From: Auricularia sp. M13
Lineage: Eukaryota > Basidiomycota > Agaricomycetes > Auriculariales > Auriculariaceae
DNA length: 64,000 bases
Reading direction: 5' to 3'
Assembly: GCA_037042915.1 (NCBI GenBank)
Contig: CM073193.1
Span: 6,696,001-6,760,000, forward strand
Part shown: piece by piece, positions 33,286 through 43,605 of the stretch
Numbering within the stretch: the stretch's first letter is position 1
Layout: each line of letters opens with the position of its first letter
Position numbers and translations under genes: made by a program
The notes under the pieces: generated by a model
Told to the model about the DNA's origin: nothing
Seen by the model: only the letters and a program-made list of their open reading frames with translations
Database searches by the model: none

Positions 33286-34565
33286 ATGTCTGTGAAGGAG
33301 CGCGATACCATTCAGAACGACTACCTCACTGGCACCAATGGCCGCAGCACAGATCCTGAGATGGGTCTCCATCGCCAGATGACGACGGTCACGCTTTCCC
33401 CCGAGCAGTTCGAGGCGCTGTACTTACAGCCCAAAGGCGTGCGTGCCGGCCCTCACGGCTTTGCTAATCCTACCGCGCTGTATGTTCATGGGATATCTGG
33501 AGATAGACACTCACCACGATGACAGCGGTGTCACGTCGTTCCTGTTCGCGCAGACGCCGTTAACGATGTGTCTCATGGGATTCCAAGGCGCGACAAGCGC
33601 TTCGGCCGTTGCACAACTTGGAGTGAGTACGGGGAATTACGCGGGTAGGCGCTGTTGTTGACTTTTTGAAGGGTTACTACGCATGTGCTGGTATTGGTCT
33701 GTGGATCACCGCCCTCTTGGAATACGTGGCAGGAAATACCTTTCCCATGGTACGAGCTTGTTCCGTAACCTCTGTCTGTAATGCTAATCACCCATTCCCA
33801 ATACCAGGTTGTTTTCGGGTCATTTGTAAGCACTATAAAAGCGAATGGACAGACTCTAATAATTTCAGGGCGGATTCTGGATCTCCTTCGCAATGACGGT
33901 CTCTCCATCCATGGGCGTGGCAGCGAGCTTCGCGCCGCAAGGGATCACAGATACCATAGCCGCTGTCACTGCAGGCCAGGCCACGCGCGCGTACAACAGC
34001 GGACTAGGCCTGTACTTCCTAACTTGGGGCATTGTCTGCGCGATTTACTCAATTGTGGCCCTTCGCACGTATGCATTTTTCTCTTTCAAGCCGGAGCTGG
34101 GCTGACAGGCGATCCGATTTAGGAACCTTCCGTTTGTCATAGTCTTCCTGAGTATGCTCCTCCCTTATTCCCGGGCTGATGTCGTTGACTGGTAATCAAT
34201 TTATTAGGTCTGACGTTTTCATTTCCGTTGGTGGCGGCTGGATACTGTGCGTCAAGGCTATGGAGCTCACATCACGAGATTAACCAGATTTTAGTTTACC
34301 AAGGCATAGGCCACACGGACTTCGCATCCCAGCTGTTTGTGGCCGGAGGGGCTTTCGGATTCATAACATCCTTGTGCGTGGTTATGTCTACCCGACTCTA
34401 CCGTAAAGCCGGACAACGGCGCTGAAACATTCTGACAGGGCAGGATTTTATATCGACATACATCTGCTCTTGGCCGCGGTGGACTTTCCCTTCAACATCC
34501 CCATATTTGACCTATCTCACATCATCCGCTCGCGTACCGCGATAACGAAGGAGAAGGAAGCGTAG
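33286..34565 (+). CDS. GPR1/FUN34/YaaH family acetate-type transporter
   Basis: Six-helix plasma-membrane carrier of the AceTr family (acetate uptake or ammonium-related export in fungi). ATG 33286. The family motif is split by intron 33480-33525 and reads FANPTALGVTSFLFAQTP (NPxxLG). Further GT-AG introns follow AQLG, NTFPM, VVFGSF, ALRT, FLS, AAGY and FITSL, all in phase; exons read GYYACAGIGLWITALLEYVA, GGFWISFAMTVSPSMGVAA, YNSGLGLYFLTWGIVCAIYS, LTFSFPLVAAGYF and ASQLFVAGGAFGFITSL. The C-terminus is FPFNIPIFDLSHIIRS then a short charged end. The second motif position is changed from the usual NPAPLGL to NPTALGV, and an unusually high number of short exons is used. Confidence 0.9.
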
Positions 34566-34875
34566 CAATTTGTCCATACATACTGCTGCCAGTAAGCAAT
34601 GCGTTCTTCAACAACTCCCATGTAACATAGCATCGGCAATGACCACGCCAAATTCTGCTGCAATATGTATTGCGCGTCCGGACCGTCGTGTATGGCAGAC
34701 AGGAAGATTTGCATAGATTGGGCATAATTTGGGTCAGAAAATCATATGATGGCACATCTTGCATTCCATATACTAATTAAATGAGAGTCCTCGAGAACCC
34801 AAACCAGAGACAACAGCGAATTGCGGCACACTCCCCACACAGGTTTGCTCTGGAAGGAGCCCCCGGACAACGGAA
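34566..34875. other. convergent 3' region, no gene seen
   Basis: This lies between the transporter stop and the stop of the minus-strand Skn7-like gene; no coding content is supported. Confidence 0.5.
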
Positions 34876-36837
34876 TTAGTCCCCGTCGTACCGAAGCTTC
34901 TTGACGGAGCGCTCATCCCCGACGGAGGTGTCGTCGCGGGGGCGTTTCGGGTTCGCCGCGGACTCGGGGTTCGTATTGATGAACTGCTGGAGCATCGCCG
35001 AGTAATCTGCGTCGGTGAACTCGAAGCCGCTGCTTTTCTGCTGAGCATTCATCTGAGCATCGGCGCGAAGATGAGCGAGATGCTTGTCAAGGAGGGAGAT
35101 GAGGGAGTCCTTGGAGAAAGGCTTGATGAGGACGTCGGTCATCCCTGGAGATAAATTAACATCGCAGTGGGGATAGCGATAGCGAATTTCTCACCGTTAG
35201 ACATGTAGCTGACGACATCGCTGGTTTCACAGTTGCCGGTCATGGATACGATGGGGGTTAGCATGTCGAATTGGCGGATCCTGGCAGTAGCGGAGATTCC
35301 GTCTAGGTGAGGCATGACGATGTCCTGGAAATAACATAAATACTTGTTCTTTATCAAGATGGTTAGACATACCATAAGAACAATGTCGTACTTGGTGGAG
35401 CGCATCTTCTCAACGGCTACTATCCCGTCGTTGGCAGCCTCATACACGCAGCCGATGTCCTGGAGGAAACGAGCAGAGACGGTGCGGCTGACGGCGTCGT
35501 CATCGACGAGGAGCACGCGAGGTGCCCTGCACCAGACGGGAGCGGTAGCATGCTTGCCGGAAGCGCCGAGCTGATCGAAGAGGGCGGCAACTTCATCCGT
35601 ATCGTCCTGCTTAGCAGGGCTGGGCTCCTCCGAGGAGGGGCTCAGCATAGGGGTCATGGCGGCGATGGGGCCTTCAGACTGAGGAGACATATCCATGGGC
35701 ATCGAAAGGTTGTAAGCATTCATAGAATCACGGGTCGCATTGGAAGATGCTTTGGAGGCAGCGGGCGACGGGCTGTTGAAGTTGAAGAGGCTGTCGTCGA
35801 AGTCTGCGCGGTCTCAGCACTGGTAGTTGCCAAGCATATAGATATGCTGACTAGGGGTGGGCATGGAGGGAATCGCCATGTTTGCTTGAGCGCCGGCTGT
35901 TGTACACATCAGAATGGCAATGTATGTACATGGGGAAGCTGCGTACCGGTCTGGGTGTTAAGCAGATGCTGGAGCAGGGTCTGGATGAGCGCATCCTGCT
36001 GAGCGACCGTGCGCTGCATGGCCACGAGCTCGCGCAAGGTAGCCTGGTGGTTGGCCTCGAGACGCTCGATGACACTCCGGAGATGATCGTGAGATGAATT
36101 CAATGTGTCAATCTGCGCCTGCAGAGCGCGGGTCGAGCCATCGGAGACAGTGGTGACATGGTCCTCCACTGCGGCACCGGGACCCGTCGGCTTGCGCTGG
36201 GTCGGCGCCTTGCGCTTGATGTGCTCGAGCCCGTCAAGATGGCCTGAACGGAACTGTGGGTGCTTGAACACCCAGGCCTGGTCGCCGGTGACGCCGGCGT
36301 CCGTGCTCTTGACCTTGTGGAAATCATACTTGTTGAGCTGGCGGACGAAGCTGGCGAAGTTGGAGTGTTTGAAAGCCTATGTGATCAAATGGTGAGAGGT
36401 GCGGAGACCGGGTGGCGCGGCCGGCAACGTACGCGAGGGAGGCAGTTCTTGGTGAAGTCGGTCACGTCCTACGGAAAGCACACGCGCCATTCAGCGCAAG
36501 GTCAAAGCACCTCGTGCAGTACGCACCTTGATCACGAAAGCGTCTCCGCCAGGGGACCACATCACGACGTTAGGGTACAGCCTGTCCTCGAGCATCCTGC
36601 GGGCGAGGTGAGACGATGGCCCACAGCACCAGGAGCGTGAACAGACCTGTAGAGACGCTTGACGAAGTCGCTGGTGGACGATGCAAGGTCGTCCGTATCT
36701 TTGTACATGTGGTGATCGTCGCCCTTCATGTCGACCAAAGGCAGGTCGAGGCTGGTAGCCCAGGGCTCGGTCACCTGGCGCTGGCGCAGCGAGTAGGACG
36801 AGATCATCTGCGCCGACGGTGTCTGGCGCGATAGCAT
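34876..36837 (-). CDS. SKN7: Skn7/Prr1-type HSF DNA-binding response regulator (copy 1)
   Basis: Nuclear end point of a two-component phosphorelay (osmotic, oxidative and light responses in fungi). ATG 36837. An HSF-type domain is split by introns: DFVKRLYR then MLEDRLYPNVVMWSPGGDAF, then FKHSNFASFVRQLNKYDFHK, then TGDQAWVFKHPQFRSG. A coiled coil follows (LNSSHDHLRSVIERLEANHQ and onward). After a Ser/Pro linker comes the receiver domain: PRVLLVDDDAVSRTVSARFL, phospho-acceptor Asp in VLMDIVMPHLDG, then PIVSMTGN and VLIKPFSKDSL. The C-terminus ends with a basic KRPRDD and KKLRYDGD. Transcribed away from the second copy at 50927. Exon borders near 35150-35350 and 35800-35950 are by eye. Confidence 0.92.
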
Positions 36838-37100
36838 TGCAGCTGTATGTGTGGTAGGTAAAGGAGGTACACAGTGGCATCGAGAATCTAGATCGTACTT
36901 TATGAGTTGGAGGGTCTCGTCAGCCGGGCGCCGGATGTTATCGGACTATCCGCTCCGCGCCTTCGGCCGCCCTTGTAGCTCCCCTCGCTCTACGCGCAGG
37001 CACATTCGCATATCTCATCTGACCATCTCTTGCATATTTTCGAGGCGTAGAGGGCAGGGGGAAGGCAGTAAAGGACGACCTCTGCAACGTTGAGAGCCAA
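36838..37100. other. upstream region of Skn7-like copy 1
   Basis: No supported exon; presumably the promoter of the minus-strand regulator. Confidence 0.4.
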
Positions 37101-37329
37101 CATCGGTGAGGCCTCCGACGGCCCAGACCTAGTTCGGCAAGGTGCCGAGCCTCGGGAGTGCTCGCTCGGGGCATTGGCCGCGCTCTCCTCCCCACCTGAA
37201 CTAGGCTCAGCGACAAGTGACATTCAGGCTCTCCTCCCTGCAAATATAGGGTATTTCTCGTCGACACGGCATGCTACAGACGCCAGTGGTCAAGTCTGCT
37301 CTAGACCACGGTCGGCACACACCGATGCA

Positions 37330-37894
37330 GTGCACCTGGTCTGGACTAGGGGTCCACTGTAATCACGCCTGGTGGCGGCATCCGTGGAGCTGCCGCTTCG
37401 CCAACGGTGGAGGGCAGCTCGAATGCATATAGACGAGTGATGAGGACAGCAGAGAGGATGAGACAAAGCGCAGCGGACAGGGAAATGCAATTTTGCTCAG
37501 CTTTGTGGGCCAGTCTCACCCGGTCCTCGCCAGCTGCAACTCCGGGAGTCCTCGGAGTGAGCAGGATCTCTCAGCTGCGAGAAATACTGCGATGGAATGA
37601 AGATGCTGTGGATACAGTTGAGAGGGCGGACTCACCGTCTCACGCTATCCTGCAGGCGGGAACCGGCGCGGCACGGATGTTCTCGCAGGGCATCTCGAGC
37701 CACACAACTCGCGGAACCGGCGGGAAAGCATTTGGGAACGGAAGGCTGGTGAGAGCAGGCAGGTAGGTGGGATGTGGGATGAGAGAGAAGCATAGCACGG
37801 ACCTCTGGCTCTGGACAGCGTCTATAAGAGCAACGCGGACGAGGACGAGACCCGACTGGGCCAGAGCGATCTTCGCCGCCGTGGCCGGATGCAT
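37330..37894 (-). CDS. possible small membrane protein, multi-exon, uncertain
   Basis: Not recognised. ATG 37894 opens MHPATAAKIALAQSGLVLV and continues with RVALIDAVQSQ. A GTCCGT...CACCAG intron would join LPFPNAFPPVPRVVWLEM in frame. A further exon reads AEQNCISLSAALCLILSAVL then ITRLYAFELPSTVGEAAA and stops near 37360; this contains one clear membrane helix. The junction between the second and third pieces was not solved. The three pieces look protein-like compared with the other frames, but the model is weak and the true gene could be shorter. Confidence 0.35.
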
Positions 37895-38254
37895 ATCGCC
37901 ATGCAGTGGCGGTCCACAGTCCAGTGAATGCCATAATTCTGGAGTCTCATGCCGTGCACGAGCCTGCGGACGAAGAAATGGTTGGAATTGGCGGGGAGGA
38001 TCGAGCCGCTGCCTTCAAGTCCCCGACAACCGTCGTGCTCACTTCCTGGTGCATCTACAGCAGCGCCAACATAGCACGATTACCTAGTACTGTGAAGGCA
38101 CCAATTTCCATTTCCTTGCCGTGTTTTTAACAATCAAATGTGGTGTGAAAAGTCAGGACGGCCATATGCATTCTAAGTCCGAGGTTCCGAGCTTCTTGCA
38201 TCGAGTACGGACTTGACGGCGATCATCTCCATTCAATCGACATCTGACTGACAC

Positions 38255-38722
38255 ATGCCGGATACAGATTCTGAGACAGACCAGGATCTTGTTGCCGCGC
38301 GCTCTGCCGAGCTGGACCGAAACTCGGATGCGGCCAACACAGTCCCGATTGCAATGGCAAATTTTCTCAAATACCGACAGAGCACCGAGCTTCCACCTCA
38401 TCACCAACAACCTCCAAAACCTCTTCGAACACACGCACAGAAACGCACAATGTGCTACAACCCCGTTATTTTCTCTTGCGGCTTTATGGGGGTCAGCCGC
38501 GCGCTCCATTGCGACTGTGCGACACAGAAGCCGACTCTGACAGCCGAATACCGATGCAAAGGAACCTGCGTTGGGCACGATGACGAAAATGCGGTAGGAG
38601 AGGTAAGATATAATTGACTTTTGAGTCCCTCGTTTGTCGTCTGATTCTTCCCGCAGGACTCTGAATCCGCGAACCTGTCCCGTTCGTCGTCTCAGACCGC
38701 CTCCGAGGAGTCTCACCAATAG
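38255..38722 (+). CDS. small cysteine-rich protein, unknown function
   Basis: Not recognised. Two exons, 38255-38602 and 38657-38722, with a 54-base intron GTAAGA...CCCGCAG, give 137 residues. The N-terminal half is acidic (MPDTDSETDQDLVAARSAEL). Residues about 67-110 hold seven Cys: one at CYNPVIFSC, then CDC, then CKGTC, a spacing that could bind zinc. The end is Ser-rich (SRSSSQTASEESHQ). There is no signal peptide, so a cytosolic or nuclear role is more likely than secretion. The in-frame second exon and the Ser-rich acidic end support a real gene. Confidence 0.55.
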
Positions 38723-39023
38723 TAACCGCGACGAACGAACAGCATACAGCACACTCATTTATCCCCTGAGACGGACAGGCAGTTTTGATAGACGTGTAAT
38801 CGGGTACGATGGGCCTCGCGATGTAAATTAGTATACGGACTGCGTGGACACTGCATGGACATTTAGCAATGTACTCTGGTTTGAGAAATAATGCGCTCCA
38901 GCAGCATAAGCAATTAAGGCTTTCCAGTATGATTACGGCAAGCCATGATGTGAATGTTGAGATACATGTGCGTGTTGACGAGAACCGTGAAGAAATCTAT
39001 CCGTGTTCCGAGGCCAAGGTAAG

Positions 39024-39923
39024 TTACGCTTCGCAGACGACCTTCCTCACAAAGTACTCGTGGAAGCGAACGTCCTTAGTGAGCTCGGGGTGAAACGTGG
39101 TAAGCATGCAGCTGCCCTGGCGGATCGCTACGACCGTGCGGTCGTCCTGGGGATCTGTGGGGTCGTCCATAGGATCTGGCGGGAAGTCGGACGCGCCGAT
39201 GGGCACGAGGTCTGCGGCGACGCGGGCAATGATATGCGGCTTGGGACGCGAGGGCGGGTGATGTATCGATAAGACGACCTGTGGGAACGTGAGCTGGGCC
39301 ATACGGCAGCGAGATGCAGAACACGGACCGGAGCGCGGATGAAGACACCGGGAAATGGCTTTTCGGCGTCGCGCAGGCCGTCCACGTCTAACGGTGCCTC
39401 GAAGGATTCGACCTGTGGGCGGCAACGCTATCAGACGCGAACGCGAAAACAGCGCACGCCAGATGGGCGCATGCGCACCTGCGAGCCGTATCCGTTCCTG
39501 GCGATGCGGACGTCCATGCCGCCCAGCAGCTCCTGGCCGCCGGTCTTTGCGCCCTCGACGCTGTCGGCGAGCAGGATGGCGCCGGCGCAGGTGCCCCACA
39601 CGGGCTTGCCGCTGCGCACGAATTCGCGCAGCGGCTCGAGCAGGCCGGCGAGTCGTGCGAGCAGCGCGATGGTCGTCGACTCGCCGCCCGGGATGATGAG
39701 CGCGCGGCAGGTCGCCAGGTCTTCTCTTGTGCGCACGGGCCGTGGGACAATCTTCTGCGACGACGGCGAGGGCAGGCGCGACAATGCGGCGACATGCTCG
39801 GCGAATGCGCCTTGCAGGGCTTGAACCCAGGTTCAGAAAGCAGGGCAGCACGGCAGCGAGTGTATGCGTACCCAGCACGCCGATTACGATGGATCCTGGC
39901 GCTTGGGACGGCGTGGACGACAT
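39024..39923 (-). CDS. PDX2: pyridoxal 5'-phosphate synthase glutaminase subunit
   Basis: Class I glutamine amidotransferase (PdxT/Sno) that makes ammonia from glutamine for the Pdx1/Snz synthase in vitamin B6 synthesis. ATG 39923. A GTACGC...CAAG intron joins IGVL to [16 protein letters not shown]. Diagnostic motifs are [11 protein letters not shown], the nucleophile Cys in [12 protein letters not shown], and the His/Glu pair in [18 protein letters not shown]. Two more GT-AG introns separate GYGSQ / [20 protein letters not shown] / and RAP / [10 protein letters not shown]. All triad residues are present. An insertion [12 protein letters not shown] before the last motif is longer than in yeast Sno1. 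The partner PDX1 gene is not in this window. Confidence 0.92.
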   Translation of the reverse strand: MSSTPSQAPGSIVIGVLGTHTLAAVLPCFLNLGSSPARRIRRACRRIVAPALAVVAEDCPTARAHKRRPGDLPRAHHPGRRVDDHRAARTTRRPARAAARIRAQRQARVGHLRRRHPARRQRRGRKDRRPGAAGRHGRPHRQERIRLAGAHAPIWRALFSRSRLIALPPTGRILRGTVRRGRPARRRKAISRCLHPRSGPCSASRCRMAQLTFPQVVLSIHHPPSRPKPHIIARVAADLVPIGASDFPPDPMDDPTDPQDDRTVVAIRQGSCMLTTFHPELTKDVRFHEYFVRKVVCEA

Positions 39924-39961
39924 GGGAGACGGTATGAAAGGCTGAGCGGCGACATGCTCCG

Positions 39962-40543
39962 ATGAAAACTTTTGAAAGGGCTCCGGGCGCGAGCCGATAT
40001 CCCGCACCTGCCGTTATCTCCGTCCTGAACGGCGAGTCCTGCCAGTGCGAGTTGCGAACGCTCGCTCAGAATGCTTTGACGCGCATCGCAGACAGCTCGT
40101 TACCAAGGGCTATATTTTGCGCAACGTGCCCGGCATGGCGACCATCGACCGCGAGCATACCGACGCTCGACAGCCCGGCCTTCCGCTTCGCCGCGGATAT
40201 ATTGGCTCTGCACAAGACAAGTTGTACAGACACTGCGGGTAGCGGGAAAGCAACGTTGCTCTCAAATGGTAGTGCCACGATGAGCAAAACCAACGATGTT
40301 CGAAAGCAAGCGCTTCTGCTGTACCTTCTCACGCCGCGGCTTCTCTCCAACGTGTTCATCCAGATGGCGCTCCAGGTGGCCTACCACGGTCTGGACGTAT
40401 TGAATGAACGCACGAGACTGCGGTTGCCAACATTCAGACAGCACAACGATTCGCCCTTCTTTTTACTCAACTCGATTATGGAGGTTCTTAGACTACGGCA
40501 ACGCTGGCGTTGGTGTCTGCTGCTGCTGCCGATGGAACTGTAA
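39962..40543 (+). CDS. open frame of 193 codons, doubtful
   Basis: An uninterrupted frame from ATG 39962 lies head-to-head with PDX2, in what should be promoter space. The middle contains [20 protein letters not shown], which looks protein-like, but no family is recognised and the first 90 residues look random. It may be chance. Confidence 0.2.
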   Translation: MKTFERAPGASRYPAPAVISVLNGESCQCELRTLAQNALTRIADSSLPRAIFCATCPAWRPSTASIPTLDSPAFRFAADILALHKTSCTDTAGSGKATLLSNGSATMSKTNDVRKQALLLYLLTPRLLSNVFIQMALQVAYHGLDVLNERTRLRLPTFRQHNDSPFFLLNSIMEVLRLRQRWRWCLLLLPMEL

Positions 40544-40659
40544 TGCTGGTATCTTTGATTCCTTGACACTTGGCCTAGTGTGGCCAGCGCGTGCGCTCGC
40601 CATTTATATGCCGAGGATGTCCATGAACATTCTTGGACGTGCGTTCATCTGCATTGATC

Positions 40660-41752
40660 ATGACCCCAATCAGCTACTTGCCCAACATCCAAATGCAAAC
40701 CGCCCAGTACTATCCGAATGGCGGGATCATGCCTGGTTTCGCCGCCAACTCGGTCGACTCTGCTCCTGCTGATTCGCTATGCTGTGGCTTGGTTCAGTCC
40801 CACCGCCACATAGCCACCCATTGGGAGCTGCACATCAACGCATTCCTCGCCTGGCTCGCGAAGAACGGTCGTCGCGAGGTCGAATTATCCAAATTGCCGC
40901 AGGACGACACAAAGATCCACTTCATTGTGGAACTTACCACGAAAGCAAGTATTCACTGTCCGCCTATTCCCTCATTGACTTGTATCTCATCCACCCCTGC
41001 AATAGATTGGTCAAAGGATTTGCGGCACGTTGGCATACGCCGGCTGCATCAAGAATCCCATCGCGCAGGGACACGGACGCGACAGGTTCAAGTTCTACCG
41101 CGTCACACTCAGCTTTGGCGAGGAGCACAGCTTCACCGACCTCTGCGCCTTCAAGAACTACCACTGCAAGAGGCACGGTCTGTTCGTCAAGCTGAACGTG
41201 TTCCGGTAAATCTCTCACTGAGGTGCTTCGTGTATGTGCTGACAGGAATGCAGTAGGTCCATGATGAAGGAGTCGCCGCTCGTGGCAGAGGTACTTTCTG
41301 AGGTGATGTTTGACTCGACTTGATGCCTGCTTTTTGTACGGTGACATTACGGCGGTGGAGAAGAGATGTCTGGAACCGAAATGATTCTGCAAAGCTTCGT
41401 GACCCTGCCTTACCTAAATGAAGAGATTTATCGCTTTGGGACAGTCAAGAATCTGAGGTACGCCGACAGTGACGATCTGCTTCACTTGTGAGCTCATTCA
41501 ATGTGAATAGTTGCTGGTACAAAGCGATTTGCGATCACTGATTAGGAGACAAATGAGCGAACTCTGCAGGGCTACGCATGCGATGGCAAGCTGCACCTGC
41601 AGGTTTGTGTTCCACATCGGTGCAGATGCGCTACGTCCCGTTGAATATGGTCTACAGCGTGAGTCCAGCCCGTGCATCATCGTTTTCTCGATCTGGCAGA
41701 TGATTGTTGACAGAGCCTTATATGGCAGCGCGATTACCGAAAGAGGCGATAG
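40660..41752 (+). CDS. conserved-looking protein of unknown family
   Basis: Not recognised. ATG 40660 opens a long exon ending LPQDDTKIHFIVELTTK. The next exon fits only if the intron uses a GC donor (GCAAGT) and an ATAG acceptor, giving IGQRICGTLAYAGCIKNPIA and GRDRFKFYRVTLSFGEEHSF, then LCAFKNYHCKRHGLFVKLNV. A GTAAAT...GTAG intron leads to FRSMMKESPLVAE. Later pieces, YLNEEIYRFGTVKNLRYA (about 41410-41465) and MRYVPLNMVY (about 41625), probably belong too, with a possible stop at 41752. The Cys/His-containing middle exon has strong protein character. Borders after 41280 are not resolved. Confidence 0.5.
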
Positions 41753-41972
41753 CGATCATCAGCCCAGCGCAGGGAGCAGATCGCGCGAGCCTTGTTAGCA
41801 AACGTAAATCTATGGGGGACAATCGCAATAACACCCGAAGAGGGAGTACGTACACTCCACGTTCCCGTGGAGCTCACCAGGGAAGAGCCGGGCGAGCTAT
41901 AAACGTTCCCACGAGTGACCGCATCGCTGACGACCTCAAGCTCAGACATGGCGTCAGGTACTGCGACGAAAC

Positions 41973-41979
41973 TATAAAG
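41973..41979 (+). promoter_or_regulatory. TATA box of the tetraspan gene
   Basis: TATAAAG lies 44 bases before ATG 42023. Confidence 0.5.
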
Positions 41980-42022
41980 CGTTGCAGGCTGCAGCGGGAA
42001 TTGCTCAACCAGCAGCTTCACA

Positions 42023-42689
42023 ATGTTCGGACAAAGCAGCTACAACAACCACTCGTACACGGGCCGTCGTCTGATACTTTATGGCCTGCTCTGGTGCACC
42101 TCCGTCGTCGTGCTGGGTCTCAGCGCGTGGCGTATAGCCCGTATTAACCGCCATGGTAAGTAATTCACACTCTGTGCGCGATCCCAGTATTCATTTGTAC
42201 GCGCAGAACGAATTGTCATCGAGCTCCTCGTCACCTCGCTACTTACCGTTATTTGGGTTCCCATCGCGTGAGTCTCTACCAGTCCACGTATCTCTCCCGT
42301 TTTGCTGACAGTTGCCACGAAGGATGTTCCTCCTCATGGCCGTTCGCGCCGCAGGCGCCGTCACCGGTGCCAACCGCAATGCCGGGCGTCATCCGCACTG
42401 GCCGCACGAGCAGTTCGGCGGCTGGCCCCTCTGGATTCTTTGGCTCATCGGCGCCGCCATCTTGACGAACCACTACCCGACGAGCACCTTCCGCGGCTTC
42501 GGACGCCAGTCGCATCTCCTCGCCACGCTCATCGCGCTCAGCTGGGTCTCCTGGGGCCTCCTCACGCTCATCGGCATCCTCGCCTGGATGCACCACTCCC
42601 ATGCGCGCGGGTCCCACGCGGGCAATGGTCTGGACGATGGCAATTATGGCCGTGGCAAACGCACCGATGGGTATCCGCCGGCGGTTTGA
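42023..42689 (+). CDS. MARVEL-like tetraspan membrane protein
   Basis: Three exons, 42023-42155, 42207-42267 and 42323-42689, give 186 residues with both GT-AG introns in phase. Four membrane helices are visible: around LILYGLLWCTSVVVLGL, IVIELLVTSLLTVIWVPIAM (created by the second splice), GWPLWILWLIGAAIL and LIALSWVSWGLLTLIGIL. The layout (short N-terminus, first helix near residue 18, short loops, His/Gly-rich cytosolic tail) matches fungal MARVEL-domain proteins, which act in membrane apposition and cell-wall or eisosome-like structures. Family assignment is by topology, not by a diagnostic motif. Confidence 0.65.
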
Positions 42690-43605
42690 GCTGCTGCAAA
42701 CCGTACGAAATGCTTTACTTTTACGAACGTCTTGAAATCACGCTGCATGATGTTTTGTACGAAAGAACGAAATCCGGACGCTTAGTGTAGAAGTATAAAT
42801 CAATCTTTCCTATCTACAAATTTACACACTTGTAACACTTGTATTTCGGCTGAAAACTTACGGCCTCCTCGGTCAGGCCGGCCAGGAGTCCAGAGTATCG
42901 CGTCAGCTTGCGTCGGACATTTATCGGGCTTGAGGCCTTGAGGCTCGATCGGTAGGGCCAGTCAAAATTGTCGTGTGCGCGGCCGTCAGGTTACAGTAAG
43001 ATCACGAAGAACAGCTGGTTCCTTTCGGGACGTAGATATGGTAGGCAGCAGGGTGATGCCATTTGTAGATGGATGGATGCGCAGCCAATCGCCATCCTGG
43101 TATGCGGGTATTTTCCCGTGCATGTCGTTCTCCTCCGGCCTAGGTCCACAGCCCTCGAGGTGTAGAATATGGCGTAGAGTTGTCCGAAAATCACACATTA
43201 TGGCATGGAATATTCCCTGTTGCATTGCAGTCATATTCGCCGGGTTTCATGTTGGTTTGACTCTTTGCACGAGTTTCTGATGCAAACACGTGTGCCCACG
43301 TGCCTCCGGGCTAATTCATCTGTTGCGACCCAAGAACTCGGCGACCGCGGGCCGGCAACGCGCGGAAAGCCGTAAAGGGTCCGACGGGCGACGAGGAGAG
43401 AACGGGGACGCGAGACAGGGGCATGTATGCGTGCAGCAGCTTATTTATGCAGGCCAATATATGCAAGGCGTGCCTGGGAGACGGGGCGCCGTTGCGCGTG
43501 GAGGGGGCAGGAGCGGTGACGTAGGACGTGACGGGCGCCAACTTCAAAACCTGTATGTTTTGCCGTTCGTGATATTTGAACGTCATTCCTCTTTCCCCAA
43601 CCCCC
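42690..43605. other. intergenic about 0.9 kb, promoter of the RhoGEF gene
   Basis: No coding exon supported. AT-richer right after the tetraspan gene (42790-42850), then GC-rich toward the next ATG. Confidence 0.45.
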
